NCBI GenBank assembly: GCA_002698785.1 | Contig: PAAG01000045.1 | Coordinates: forward strand, 62,001 to 126,000 | Direction: 5' to 3' | Length of the DNA: 64,000 nt | DNA from: Verrucomicrobiales bacterium | GTDB lineage: Bacteria; Verrucomicrobiota; Verrucomicrobiia; Verrucomicrobiales; DEV007 | In this document: one piece after another, positions 53,007-60,491 of the stretch | Position numbering within the stretch: the first letter of the stretch is position 1 | How the letters are laid out: the number at the start of each line of letters is the position of its first letter | Position numbers and translations under genes: made by a program | Notes under the pieces: generated by a model | What the model was told of the DNA's origin: nothing | Databases searched by the model: none | Seen by the model: the letters and a program-made list of their open reading frames with translations, nothing else

Positions 53007-55004
53007 TCAGTCTCCGATGACAATTCTGACCCCTCCAAATGCACCCAGCCCAGAGGCTTCGTATCCAGAGGTTGTCTCGTAATCGAGGTCAAAAATGTTC
53101 TCAATACGTCCGTAAAGTTCCACCTTTTCGCAGGGGCGAACGCTTCCGAAAAGCCGGGCTACGGTATAGTCGTCGAGATAGAATCCCGGTGAATCCAGCC
53201 TCTCATAGGCACCGGAGATTTCTGCTCCCACCTTCCAGTTGTCACCGGTCACCAGAAAACCACCCGACAAAGTGTGCTCAGGCCGACGGGGGAGTCGATC
53301 TCCAGGAAGTCCTCCGAATCCGCTGAGGTAGGCGCCATCGGTAATGATCGCATCGAGCCAGGTGTAGTTCGCATACAATCGCAGTCCTTCGCAGGGGGAA
53401 ACTACCAATTCGGTTTCGATTCCCTGTGTTTCCGTATCGACGATAGCTGGATCGACAAAGGTAAAAGGATCGGCATCGACCAGATTTTCGATATCCGTGT
53501 GGAAGTAGGTCACGCCGACTGAACTGCGCTCATTGAAGACTTCCTGCTTCACTCCCAGTTCCCACGATTGGCTTTCTTCAGGAGAGAGCGTTGCGGGGTC
53601 CAGTCCTGCAGCGAGGAAGATGAAATCCTGTCCCGATGGAGCCTTGTAGCCTGTTGAGGTCTTTCCGAAAATGGTCGTGCCGGTCGGTTCGATCTCGTGG
53701 CTCAGCTGAACGGTGTAGGTGCCTTTGCTTTCAAAAGTGTCGTGATCGTCGTATCTCCCGGACGTCAGGAGGTGAAAGTTCGCGGGCAGATCGATATCGG
53801 CCTGGGCAAAAATGCTGGAGTAGCTGTATTCGAACTCGGAAGGCAAATTAAACGGTCCCGGAATCAGAGGCGTGCGATCGAATCCATACTGATAATATCC
53901 ACCTCCCACCGAGTAGGTCGCAGAATCATCCGGGTGGTAGTGGAATACAGCTTCAGCCTCATGTCCGTTCTGTTCCAAAAGGTTATCGAGAAAGAAAACG
54001 TCCTGTGTCGCCTCTAGTTCGTTGGTGGTGTAGCTGTAGAAGACAGAAAAATCCCAATCGTCCCGCTTGATGGAGAACCTCGGAGAGAAGAGTCCCGATT
54101 GGTTCATATTGATCTGAGATTCCGGAAATGTCGGACTCAGGGACGATCCGGGAACTTCCAGATACGAATCCTGAACATATCCAAGGATGTCGAAGAAGAC
54201 ACCATCTCCAAGTTCCACTGCGAAATTCCCTCGGATGGTTCCATTCTCGAATGCGGAAAACTCCCGATCATTATCAGTATCGTGATAAGAAGCATCCAGA
54301 GCCATTCCTACTGCTCCATCTCGAACGGTGATCTTGTGCCCGGTGCGGAATGTGGAAAAGGATCCACCCTCAAAGTAGGACGAAATTGAATTCGACTGCA
54401 CAAAGCGAGCGTCGGTCGACTGGAAGTCAATTGCTCCTGCCAGAGCGTCAGCACCGTAGAGGGAACTCGCACCACCTTTCAGAATCTGCACCGATTCCAG
54501 AGTGGATACATCAAGAAACTCCAACTGATAAAGACCTGCCAGGCCCGGAGGAAGTCGGCGCCCATTGAGTAGAACGACAGTGTGGTTGCTTTCATGACCG
54601 CGAATGAAAAGCGAAGATTGTGATCCTGCCTGGCCAGTTTGTACTACAGTGAGCCCGGCAGTCTGGTTCGCGATATCGGCAATCCCGTAGCGTTGGTAGG
54701 AACGAATTTCCGCACCGGAAATAGAATCAACAATCGGTCGCAGCCTCTTTTTGTTCTCGGGCGACTGAGTTGTTTTCGTGGCGACCGACGGAAGCGAAAC
54801 TTGCTGTATTGCCTGCTCGCGGATGATCACCGGAGGTTCGTCTTCGATCGATTCCACGAAGATCATGTCGAGACTGGAGAGATTATCGTCGACTAGCGTC
54901 GACACCACCTCATCCTCACCCATTGAGCTGACAGCCACCGTGAGGATTCCTGCCCACATTGAAAATTTACGAATCAACAAATCATGATACATAGATTTGT
55001 TCAT
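53007..55004 (-). CDS. TonB-dependent outer-membrane receptor, BtuB-like
   Basis: 665 residues with an N-terminal signal region, a short Pro/Ile-rich stretch (PPVIIREQAIQQV) that may hold the TonB box, a plug domain (RPIVDSISGAEIRSY, FIRGHESNHTVVLLNGRRL, ESVQILKGGASSLYGADALAG) and a 22-strand-type barrel. The C-terminus ends VRIVIGD rather than in the usual aromatic residue. Size and plug resemble BtuB-type cobalamin receptors, and metH follows 42 bp downstream, so vitamin B12 is the likely ligand by context. No cobalamin riboswitch was found upstream. Confidence 0.85.
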   Translation of the reverse strand: MNKSMYHDLLIRKFSMWAGILTVAVSSMGEDEVVSTLVDDNLSSLDMIFVESIEDEPPVIIREQAIQQVSLPSVATKTTQSPENKKRLRPIVDSISGAEIRSYQRYGIADIANQTAGLTVVQTGQAGSQSSLFIRGHESNHTVVLLNGRRLPPGLAGLYQLEFLDVSTLESVQILKGGASSLYGADALAGAIDFQSTDARFVQSNSISSYFEGGSFSTFRTGHKITVRDGAVGMALDASYHDTDNDREFSAFENGTIRGNFAVELGDGVFFDILGYVQDSYLEVPGSSLSPTFPESQINMNQSGLFSPRFSIKRDDWDFSVFYSYTTNELEATQDVFFLDNLLEQNGHEAEAVFHYHPDDSATYSVGGGYYQYGFDRTPLIPGPFNLPSEFEYSYSSIFAQADIDLPANFHLLTSGRYDDHDTFESKGTYTVQLSHEIEPTGTTIFGKTSTGYKAPSGQDFIFLAAGLDPATLSPEESQSWELGVKQEVFNERSSVGVTYFHTDIENLVDADPFTFVDPAIVDTETQGIETELVVSPCEGLRLYANYTWLDAIITDGAYLSGFGGLPGDRLPRRPEHTLSGGFLVTGDNWKVGAEISGAYERLDSPGFYLDDYTVARLFGSVRPCEKVELYGRIENIFDLDYETTSGYEASGLGAFGGVRIVIGD

Positions 55005-55097
55005 ACGATTTTATCAGAGCCACGCAAGAAAAAATTTCTATGAATTGATTGTATGACACAGGAGAAACTTGAAAGAGGGCTGTCGTTTGTTACCGTT

Positions 55098-55180
55098 CTT
55101 CAAGCATCAGGAGTGGCCCGAAGAGATTTGGGTCCGGCAACCTGGTTTGGAGAAACCAAGGTGCCTTGGGCGAGTTGAGG
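55098..55180 (+). ncRNA. SAM riboswitch aptamer candidate (SAM-I/IV-like)
   Basis: Reading forward: P1 CTTCAA (55098-55103) pairs with TTGAGG (55175-55180); P2 GGCCC (55115-55119) pairs with GGGTC (55130-55134); then the conserved GGCAACC (55136-55142); P3 TGGTTT (55143-55148), GGAG loop, AAACCA (55153-55158); then the conserved GGTGCC (55160-55165). GGCAACC...GGTGCC with this spacing is the core of the SAM-I/SAM-IV superfamily. The short P2 and compact size suggest SAM-IV or the SAM-I/IV variant. It points away from metH and towards two tiny ORFs. Confidence 0.6.
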
Positions 55181-55188
55181 GATTTTTT

Positions 55189-55245
55189 CCTTCCTCATCC
55201 GATGTGCGGATCTTAGATCCGAACAGAATTTCTCCCGGATGAAGG
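55189..55245 (+). promoter_or_regulatory. Nested hairpins downstream of the aptamer (possible expression platform)
   Basis: TCATCCG (55195-55201) pairs with CGGATGA (55236-55242), extended by CCT/AGG, and encloses the perfect hairpin CGGATC-TTA-GATCCG (55207-55221). It follows a T-run (55183-55188). No clear terminator U-tract follows, so translational control is as likely as termination. Confidence 0.45.
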
Positions 55246-55306
55246 CCTTCTTAGCGGATTTCACTGACCCTGATGCGGTAACTGAAAAACAGAAACTGCA
55301 TCAAAA

Positions 55307-55567
55307 ATGACATATCAAGACGTACTCGATATCGCGGGAGGAAACTCCTCAAGCGTAATTGGAACACTCGCGACTCGAACGAAAGAAGAGAACCCGAACC
55401 ACCACCTCTGGAACAATCGGGGAACTTGGTGGTGTCACTTCACCCTTCATCGGCCCGATTTCACGGCTGAAAGAGTAAGGGTTTCTCTCAAGACGAGAAA
55501 TCTGGAAACTGCGAGGAGTAGGCGTGACGAACTGCTCAATCAAATTCAGAGCGAAGTTTCCCAATGA
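55307..55567 (+). CDS. 86-residue protein resembling a tyrosine-integrase N-terminal DNA-binding domain
   Basis: The region NNRGTWWCHFTLHRPD followed by RVRVSLKTRNLETARSRRDEL looks like the N-terminal arm-binding part of phage-type tyrosine recombinases (a three-stranded sheet ending ...SLxTxxxxxAxxxRDxLL and a helix). The catalytic domain is missing; the protein stops right after this helix. It could be a stand-alone DNA-binding protein or an integrase remnant. It lies downstream of the SAM-type aptamer and overlaps the next small ORF by 4 bp (ATGA), which argues for real translation. Start ATG at 55307; no strong SD. Confidence 0.6.
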   Translation: MTYQDVLDIAGGNSSSVIGTLATRTKEENPNHHLWNNRGTWWCHFTLHRPDFTAERVRVSLKTRNLETARSRRDELLNQIQSEVSQ

Positions 55568-55764
55568 AAGACTCAGAATCCGCGGAAACAGCTTCAACAG
55601 TAAGGGTCCCTGCTAACTTTGAGCAATGGCCAGCGTGCATGCGGAGGAGGTATCTGGAAGCCTTGGCAGACAAGGGAGGGGCAATTGACCACTTTCGAAG
55701 GAGCCTCAGTTCCCTCCGGGGCTCGCGCCATCAATCGACAATCTCTCCTCTTCAAGTTCTTTGA
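55564..55764 (+). CDS. Small hypothetical ORF coupled to the integrase-like mini-gene
   Basis: 66 residues, beginning inside the previous stop codon (ATGA). A short helical region (FEQWPACMRRRYLEALADKG) is the only protein-like part; the last ~20 residues lie antisense to the 3' end of the convergent gene and are low-quality. No family recognised. Kept because of the 4-bp coupling, but it may be non-coding. Confidence 0.35.
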   Translation: MKDSESAETASTVRVPANFEQWPACMRRRYLEALADKGGAIDHFRRSLSSLRGSRHQSTISPLQVL

Positions 55765-57583
55765 TCGCTTCCCTGGCTTCGCGCAGGCGTTGTTCAGCGA
55801 TTGAAGTTCGTTGGTTGTTGAGTTGAAGATACATTTCGGCAGCTTCGAGAAGATCTTCCGACCGGCTTAAGTAGTTCCTCAACTCCAGTGGAACGGACGG
55901 GCGCAGTTGGGAGAGTTTCTCTTCGGCCGGTACTAGTTTTGACTCTAACTCAATGCGGGAGAAAAGGTCGTCTTCCATCTCAAGAAAGGGCGCAATGGCA
56001 TCGTCGATTGCCTGGAGTAAGTTTGTTGAAGAAGGGGGACTGTTTACGGTGCTCGACATCGTTCCGAATTCTAGCATCGCTCGTGCAGAAAGGTGGCGAG
56101 GATAACTTTCCAAGATGGATTTCAACCTCTCCTGGACTTTCGAGTTTCTCGCGAGATCGACGAGGGACATGCGCAGGGAAACTTCTTCCCGCGTAGTCAC
56201 TTTTTCGATTAAGTGAAACGCTTCCGAGCCTTGCCGCAATTCGACTGGGACAGGCTCGTTGGCAAACGAGAGCGCTTCGTCGAGACTGGAGTAGGAAATT
56301 AGTTCCACTGGGAAGAGGATGCCGAGATTCTGGGTAGATTTTATATATTCGATCACCTGGCCGTAAGCACTTTCTGGAATAAGCAGGTAAGGCCTCTCAA
56401 ATTTTGCTGCCGCCTGGATCACTCCAAGAAGATCCTCCTTCAGGACGGGAGAAGAATCCCAGGTCTCTAATTCTCCGGAAAGGACAAATTGACCATGGAT
56501 CTCTCTCTTATTCAGGGCCGTGTCGAGTAGCACGAGAGCCGGGAGCTTTCCGGGCAAACCGGTGGGGAGTGCGGTGACTTGCAAGGTTTCTGCAGGAGTG
56601 CAGTTGATCTCCGCTACCGCACCCTGTGGCCAGTCCCATTCACGTTCCTCAATTATGGATCCGGGGACCTTCAGTTCCTTGATAGGCAGAGAAGCTTCCC
56701 CGGAAAGAAATGGAAGCTCGGGAAAACCCTTCGCCATGGGACCGGTAACCCAAGGAAATTGGGAAACTTCCTCTGGGCCTGATGCACTTCTCAGCGTCAG
56801 GAGAAAATCACCTGCGACGATTGTGGTCGCATCTTCGCCCATCTGGCGCACACACATCAACCTTCGGGAGACGGGAGTAATTTCCGGAAGCTCTACTTCG
56901 GTTGTGGGCGGCACTGGTGGACTGGGCGTTTCGGGACCAAAAGGATCCACGCGCATTTCTTTCTCTTCCTTTCGAATAAGGCTGCGCGCTTCTTTCATGA
57001 TGTCGCCTGCCCGAATCGTACTTTGTTGCTCGGTAGGTTCGAGAGAGACGAATCGATTCCACCCCGGAGGCTTTCCCTCAGTTAAATCAGCGAATTCTTG
57101 AATTCGCTTCAACGGTGGCTCCGGGTGAGTCAGGAGAGAGAGTTCCATCAAAAAAGGAGCGAGCTTTTTCTCCTCAGGGTCGACTGGAGCCTCCAATAGC
57201 TGCTGTGCGGTGGACCAGAGGTTCTCGGATACAGTGGTTATGTTGCTGAAGTATTGTGTCTCTGCGGGGGGGCGGCCTTCAATTAGAGCCTGATATGTCT
57301 GTCTGGAATTGTAATGAAGCGGATCGAGTCTCAGAGCAATCGCCAGCGCCTTTTCTTTCAGATCATCGTCTACACGTTTGTGAGAGGGGAAATTGGCTGC
57401 AAGAGCAGCGAGAGCCTGCAGAAGTGAATCCCTCTGCGAAGACTCAAGAAAAATACCGTCAGCGGAGAACACTTCGGTATCGAAATCTGGCGAATCAAAA
57501 GCGCCGCTCGAATCCGTGACCAGGGCGGTGAGAACCACGATCATAGATAAGACACGGATTCCGGCAAGAAACGCTTTTTTCAT
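55706..57583 (-). CDS. Exported protein with degenerate Lon-protease-like (S16) domain
   Basis: 625 residues with signal peptide MKKAFLAGIRVLSMIVVLTA. N-terminal third is helical (repeat-like, LRLDPLHYNSRQTYQALIEG), the middle contains a Pro-rich linker, and residues ~350-460 resemble the proteolytic domain of Lon: FVLSGELETWDSSPVLKED recalls TGEITLxGxVxPxGGxxEK, and ERPYLLIPESAYGQVIEYI recalls the late Lon strand-helix. The catalytic Ser segment (KDGPSAG) is not recognisable, so it is probably not a protease. The C-terminal ~100 residues form charged helices. Function unknown. Confidence 0.7.
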   Translation of the reverse strand: MKKAFLAGIRVLSMIVVLTALVTDSSGAFDSPDFDTEVFSADGIFLESSQRDSLLQALAALAANFPSHKRVDDDLKEKALAIALRLDPLHYNSRQTYQALIEGRPPAETQYFSNITTVSENLWSTAQQLLEAPVDPEEKKLAPFLMELSLLTHPEPPLKRIQEFADLTEGKPPGWNRFVSLEPTEQQSTIRAGDIMKEARSLIRKEEKEMRVDPFGPETPSPPVPPTTEVELPEITPVSRRLMCVRQMGEDATTIVAGDFLLTLRSASGPEEVSQFPWVTGPMAKGFPELPFLSGEASLPIKELKVPGSIIEEREWDWPQGAVAEINCTPAETLQVTALPTGLPGKLPALVLLDTALNKREIHGQFVLSGELETWDSSPVLKEDLLGVIQAAAKFERPYLLIPESAYGQVIEYIKSTQNLGILFPVELISYSSLDEALSFANEPVPVELRQGSEAFHLIEKVTTREEVSLRMSLVDLARNSKVQERLKSILESYPRHLSARAMLEFGTMSSTVNSPPSSTNLLQAIDDAIAPFLEMEDDLFSRIELESKLVPAEEKLSQLRPSVPLELRNYLSRSEDLLEAAEMYLQLNNQRTSIAEQRLREAREAIKELEEERLSIDGASPGGN

Positions 57584-57685
57584 TCAATTCCAGTGAGCTT
57601 GGATGCTATCATCCGCCGCGGTTCCTGTCTACGTTCGTCTCTTTCGAAGCCTCCTTGAGCACCCGCCTGCCAATCTGCTCCAACC

Positions 57686-58096
57686 ATGAAGTGCATCAAA
57701 ACCAGAGAAACAGTTCTGTTTTACGATACTGATTGCGGAGGAGTGGTATCGAACATTGCTTATCTTCGATATATAGAAAGGGCACGTTGCACACTTCTTG
57801 CGGAGTTGGGAATGGAACTAACGGCGATGAACGAGACAAATCTGTTTCCTGCGGTCATTCGAACTGAAGTCGATTACCTTTCTCCCGCTCGCTTGGGTGA
57901 CGAAGTCGAGGTGAGCGCTTGTATGGAAGGCGCTGAGCGGGTGCGAGCAACATGTGGCTTCGAACTCTCTGTTTCAGGGGAGAGAGTGGTCGCAAGAGCG
58001 AAGCAGATTGTGGCTCTTGTCCAGATGCCGTCGGGACGCCCCAGGAGAATCCCGGCTGACTGGTTTACGGACAATGAGTCGGGGGAATCTTTTTGA
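57686..58096 (+). CDS. Acyl-CoA thioesterase, 4HBT/YbgC-FadM type
   Basis: 136 residues of hot-dog fold. The signature YDTDCGGVVSNIAYLRYIERAR holds the catalytic Asp and the glycine turn; TEVDYLSPARLGDEVEV is the second family strand. It hydrolyses acyl-CoA thioesters in the cytoplasm; YbgC is tied to the Tol-Pal system in proteobacteria, but no tol genes are here. Monocistronic. Confidence 0.88.
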   Translation: MKCIKTRETVLFYDTDCGGVVSNIAYLRYIERARCTLLAELGMELTAMNETNLFPAVIRTEVDYLSPARLGDEVEVSACMEGAERVRATCGFELSVSGERVVARAKQIVALVQMPSGRPRRIPADWFTDNESGESF

Positions 58097-58151
58097 CTTG
58101 CTGATTTTAGCGATTTGAATCACATTGTAAATACACCACCGCCTAGCTTCA

Positions 58152-58739
58152 ATGAGTGAACTTCAAACTGATAGCGCAAATGAACTCACGTTTTCCATCT
58201 TGAGAAGGGGAGAGCGCGATCCAGAGGGCCCATACAGCGAGCACGACCTCCTTGCTCTCTTGAACGACAGAAAAATTTCTGTTCACGACATGGTCTACTA
58301 CGAGGGCATTGGTGAGTGGAAGCCCATTCACGAAGTCTTTGAGGTTCAGGAGCAGATCAGCCATTTTGTTGACGACGGGCAGGATACCGAAAAGGTGGGT
58401 ATCGCCTTTCGTGAGGTATCGAATGTCATAGGTGAGACCGAAGATATCTACTATATTGCTGTTCAGGCGAAAGTTGGACTTCTTAGCAAAACGAAGCAGT
58501 GCGTGGTCATTACGGACAAGCACATTTTTATTCTCAATGAGAAGCGTGTTGGGTACGAGCTGGAGGCCCACCCGTGGAAGTCGGTCATGAACACCCTTAT
58601 GCGGGACGAGGGTAAGGGACTGGGAACCTTTTCTCTCCTTCTTGGGGCAGACAATCGCTACGACGTGAATCACATTCCATTGAAGCAGGTGCAGCGCCTC
58701 TTTCAGCTCTCTCAGGAAATGAAGGACAGCGTGGGCTGA
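58152..58739 (+). CDS. GYF_2 domain plus bacterial PH-like domain protein
   Basis: 195 residues without signal peptide. The first ~65 residues carry a GYF_2 (DUF4339) pattern: GPYSEHDLLALLNDRKISVHDMV and GEWKPIHEVF. The rest resembles a bacterial PH domain (LLSKTKQCVVITDKHIFIL, then HPWKSVMNTL and a closing helix). GYF_2 domains bind proline-rich peptides; bPH domains mediate protein or membrane contacts. Function unknown. Confidence 0.78.
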   Translation: MSELQTDSANELTFSILRRGERDPEGPYSEHDLLALLNDRKISVHDMVYYEGIGEWKPIHEVFEVQEQISHFVDDGQDTEKVGIAFREVSNVIGETEDIYYIAVQAKVGLLSKTKQCVVITDKHIFILNEKRVGYELEAHPWKSVMNTLMRDEGKGLGTFSLLLGADNRYDVNHIPLKQVQRLFQLSQEMKDSVG

Positions 58740-58748
58740 ACCGATCTA

Positions 58749-59156
58749 CTACCGTCGGCCCAGGTATTTTGCCATCGAACGCAGCATCGAAGCAGCAAGC
58801 GCTGGGTGGCTTTCCATGATTTTGTGGAGTGCCTGCTGGGGGATGCAGAATGCTTTGGCCACACCAGAACTCTGGACGGTTGCTGTCGCAGGAGTGAGGG
58901 ACACCGCGCTGATCTCTCCGGCAACTTCACCTTTCTCCGTCATACGGTTTACCAGGTCGCCCTCTACAAAAACGTCAAACTCTCCTTCGAGGAGAGTCCA
59001 AATGCTCTCCCCCTGCTTTCCTTCTGTAATAATCACCGTGCCTGGGTCGAGAGTTTTAATCTCCCCCGCCTCCACGAGCGCAACAACGACATCTTCCGGA
59101 GCGTCCGCAAACGCTTCGTTCTGCATTAATAGGGTGACTAATTCTGCGCTTTCCAT
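58749..59156 (-). CDS. Cyclic nucleotide-binding domain protein
   Basis: 135 residues from the ATG at 59156, consisting only of a cNMP-binding barrel: VIITEGKQGESIWTLLEGEFDVFV and GEVAGEISAVSLTPATATV. The GE(I/L)S and xATV elements of the phosphate-binding cassette are recognisable, but the Arg that contacts the cyclic phosphate is replaced (TPATATV), so ligand binding is uncertain. No effector domain is fused. Convergent with the GYF/PH gene, 9 bp apart. Confidence 0.85.
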   Translation of the reverse strand: MESAELVTLLMQNEAFADAPEDVVVALVEAGEIKTLDPGTVIITEGKQGESIWTLLEGEFDVFVEGDLVNRMTEKGEVAGEISAVSLTPATATVQSSGVAKAFCIPQQALHKIMESHPALAASMLRSMAKYLGRR

Positions 59157-59276
59157 CCTCAAAGGAAACTATCACTGAGAGCCGCCAAGGTTCAAGCAGC
59201 ACATTTGCGAAGCGGGAATTGAAATTCGCGTAATTTGAGGAAAGTCGTAGGTTGAATCGACGTCCTGTGAAGACAC

Positions 59277-60080
59277 ATGTTGAACAAACCAGACAAACAA
59301 GCCGAGACAGAACCTATTGAGATTCGCTGCTATTTCGTCCGCGAGAGGAACGCTCTTGCTGTGAGGGGCGAGTTTTCTCCCATTTACACCGATTTTTACC
59401 TGCACTTGATGCAGCATCAGATTCAGCATGAGCCTCAGCAGGACCTGATGCTGAAGGATGGACTCGCGGCATTGACTCTCCATCTCGCTTCGCGCCCGTG
59501 GAACGAAGCAGTCGCGTGGACGCTCAGCTGGCAGGACCCCTTGCAGAACTTCTTTTTCACCGGTAGCAACAGGCAGGGAAACATTACGGGGCGCCTGTTC
59601 ACCGAAGACGTGCGAAAGCGGGACGCGAATCTCTTTATTTCGCAGGTAACCACGGATGGTGGAGAGCCGAGACAGAGCATGATCGAGGTAGAAACGCCAA
59701 ATCCCTTCGAAATCGCCGAGTTCTACTACCAACAGAGCGAGCAGCGACGCGGTCGGTTCTTTCGCTACAGCGAAGAAGATTATGTTTTTGTCTCTGCTCA
59801 GCCAGATTGCGATCTCGATTGGTTGGAAGCATTGGACGATGAGAAAATTCAAACTCTTGATCAAGACGAGGAAATGAGCTTGCTCGAGACCAGGCACTAT
59901 CGCTTCGACTGCGGATGCAGTCCTGACCGGATCTTTCCCATCATTGCAGGGATGACGGACGAAGCTCGGGAAGAAATCTTTGGTAAAGAGGAGGTCATCC
60001 CAGCCGGATGCCCCCGTTGCGGAGCGCGCTATGTCATCACTCGAGAAGCTCTCGAAGCCTACATGCAGGACCAGAAATGA
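59277..60080 (+). CDS. hslO: Redox-regulated chaperone Hsp33
   Basis: 267 residues. The zinc/redox switch is complete: FDCGCSPDRI (CxC), a 30-residue gap, then GCPRCGARYVI (CxxC). N-terminal ~200 residues are the divergent Hsp33 core. Oxidation releases zinc and activates the holdase in the cytoplasm. ATG at 59277. The next gene begins inside its stop (ATGA), so the two are translated together. Confidence 0.88.
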   Translation: MLNKPDKQAETEPIEIRCYFVRERNALAVRGEFSPIYTDFYLHLMQHQIQHEPQQDLMLKDGLAALTLHLASRPWNEAVAWTLSWQDPLQNFFFTGSNRQGNITGRLFTEDVRKRDANLFISQVTTDGGEPRQSMIEVETPNPFEIAEFYYQQSEQRRGRFFRYSEEDYVFVSAQPDCDLDWLEALDDEKIQTLDQDEEMSLLETRHYRFDCGCSPDRIFPIIAGMTDEAREEIFGKEEVIPAGCPRCGARYVITREALEAYMQDQK

Positions 60081-60373
60081 AAAAAGACCGCAAAGGCGAC
60101 GAGAAGCGTCGAGAACAGGAGCTGGCCTGGATCGGAGATACCGTTCTGGATTTGTACGCCCGCTCGTGGATACTCGAAACCTACGGAACTCTCTGTGGCG
60201 AAAAGCTCAGGAATATGACCTCCAATCAGTTCTTATCCGCGATTGGAAACCCTACCTCCGTCGAAGCCCGCATTGGGAAGATCTATCAGGAAAACGGGCT
60301 GGAAGCTGCTTTTGACTGGATTCGAGAGAACCTGCTCCCTCTTTTCCAGAAGCAGGAAAAAAATCGTCGTTAG
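60077..60373 (+). CDS. Small RNase III-fold protein (Mini-III-like), translationally coupled to hslO
   Basis: 98 residues. The segment QELAWIGDTVLDLYARSWIL is the RNase III signature (WIGDxVL in place of FLGDAVL/ YLGDAVY); MTSNQFLSAIGN and the C-terminal helix follow as in the Mini-III family. Much shorter than RNase III (about 220) and Mini-III (about 130-140), and no dsRNA-binding domain. Only one of the two acidic clusters of the active site is evident, so catalysis is uncertain. Four-base overlap with hslO. Confidence 0.7.
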   Translation: MKKDRKGDEKRREQELAWIGDTVLDLYARSWILETYGTLCGEKLRNMTSNQFLSAIGNPTSVEARIGKIYQENGLEAAFDWIRENLLPLFQKQEKNRR

Positions 60374-60491
60374 TTTCTCCCTGACGCTAATGGAGTAAGG
60401 ACGAACCACGCATAGGTTCGAATCCTCAGACGTTTTTGTAATCGAAACGGCGCCCGGAGTCGCCTATTATTCCGACCATCAGTCCACAGCC

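Larger units (their letters stand above)
55005..55306. other. 302-bp gene-free region: receptor promoter side and riboswitch side
   Basis: The longest stretch without a gene. On the forward strand it contains a SAM-type aptamer candidate (55098-55180) and a nested hairpin (55189-55245). On the reverse strand, which drives the receptor-metH operon, I looked for a B12 box and the GCCACTG core of cobalamin riboswitches and saw neither; an AT-rich segment at 55025-55050 could hold its promoter. Confidence 0.6.

Noticed and set aside
55005-55306. Cobalamin riboswitch on the reverse strand for the receptor-metH operon
   Set aside because: Searched for a B12 box and the GCCACTG core; neither is present.
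60411-60432. tRNA-like T-arm sequence (GGTTCGAATCC) before the solute-binding-OmpA gene
   Set aside because: Only the T-loop consensus is present. I could not fold a D-arm, anticodon arm or acceptor stem around it, so it is not called as a tRNA or attachment site.
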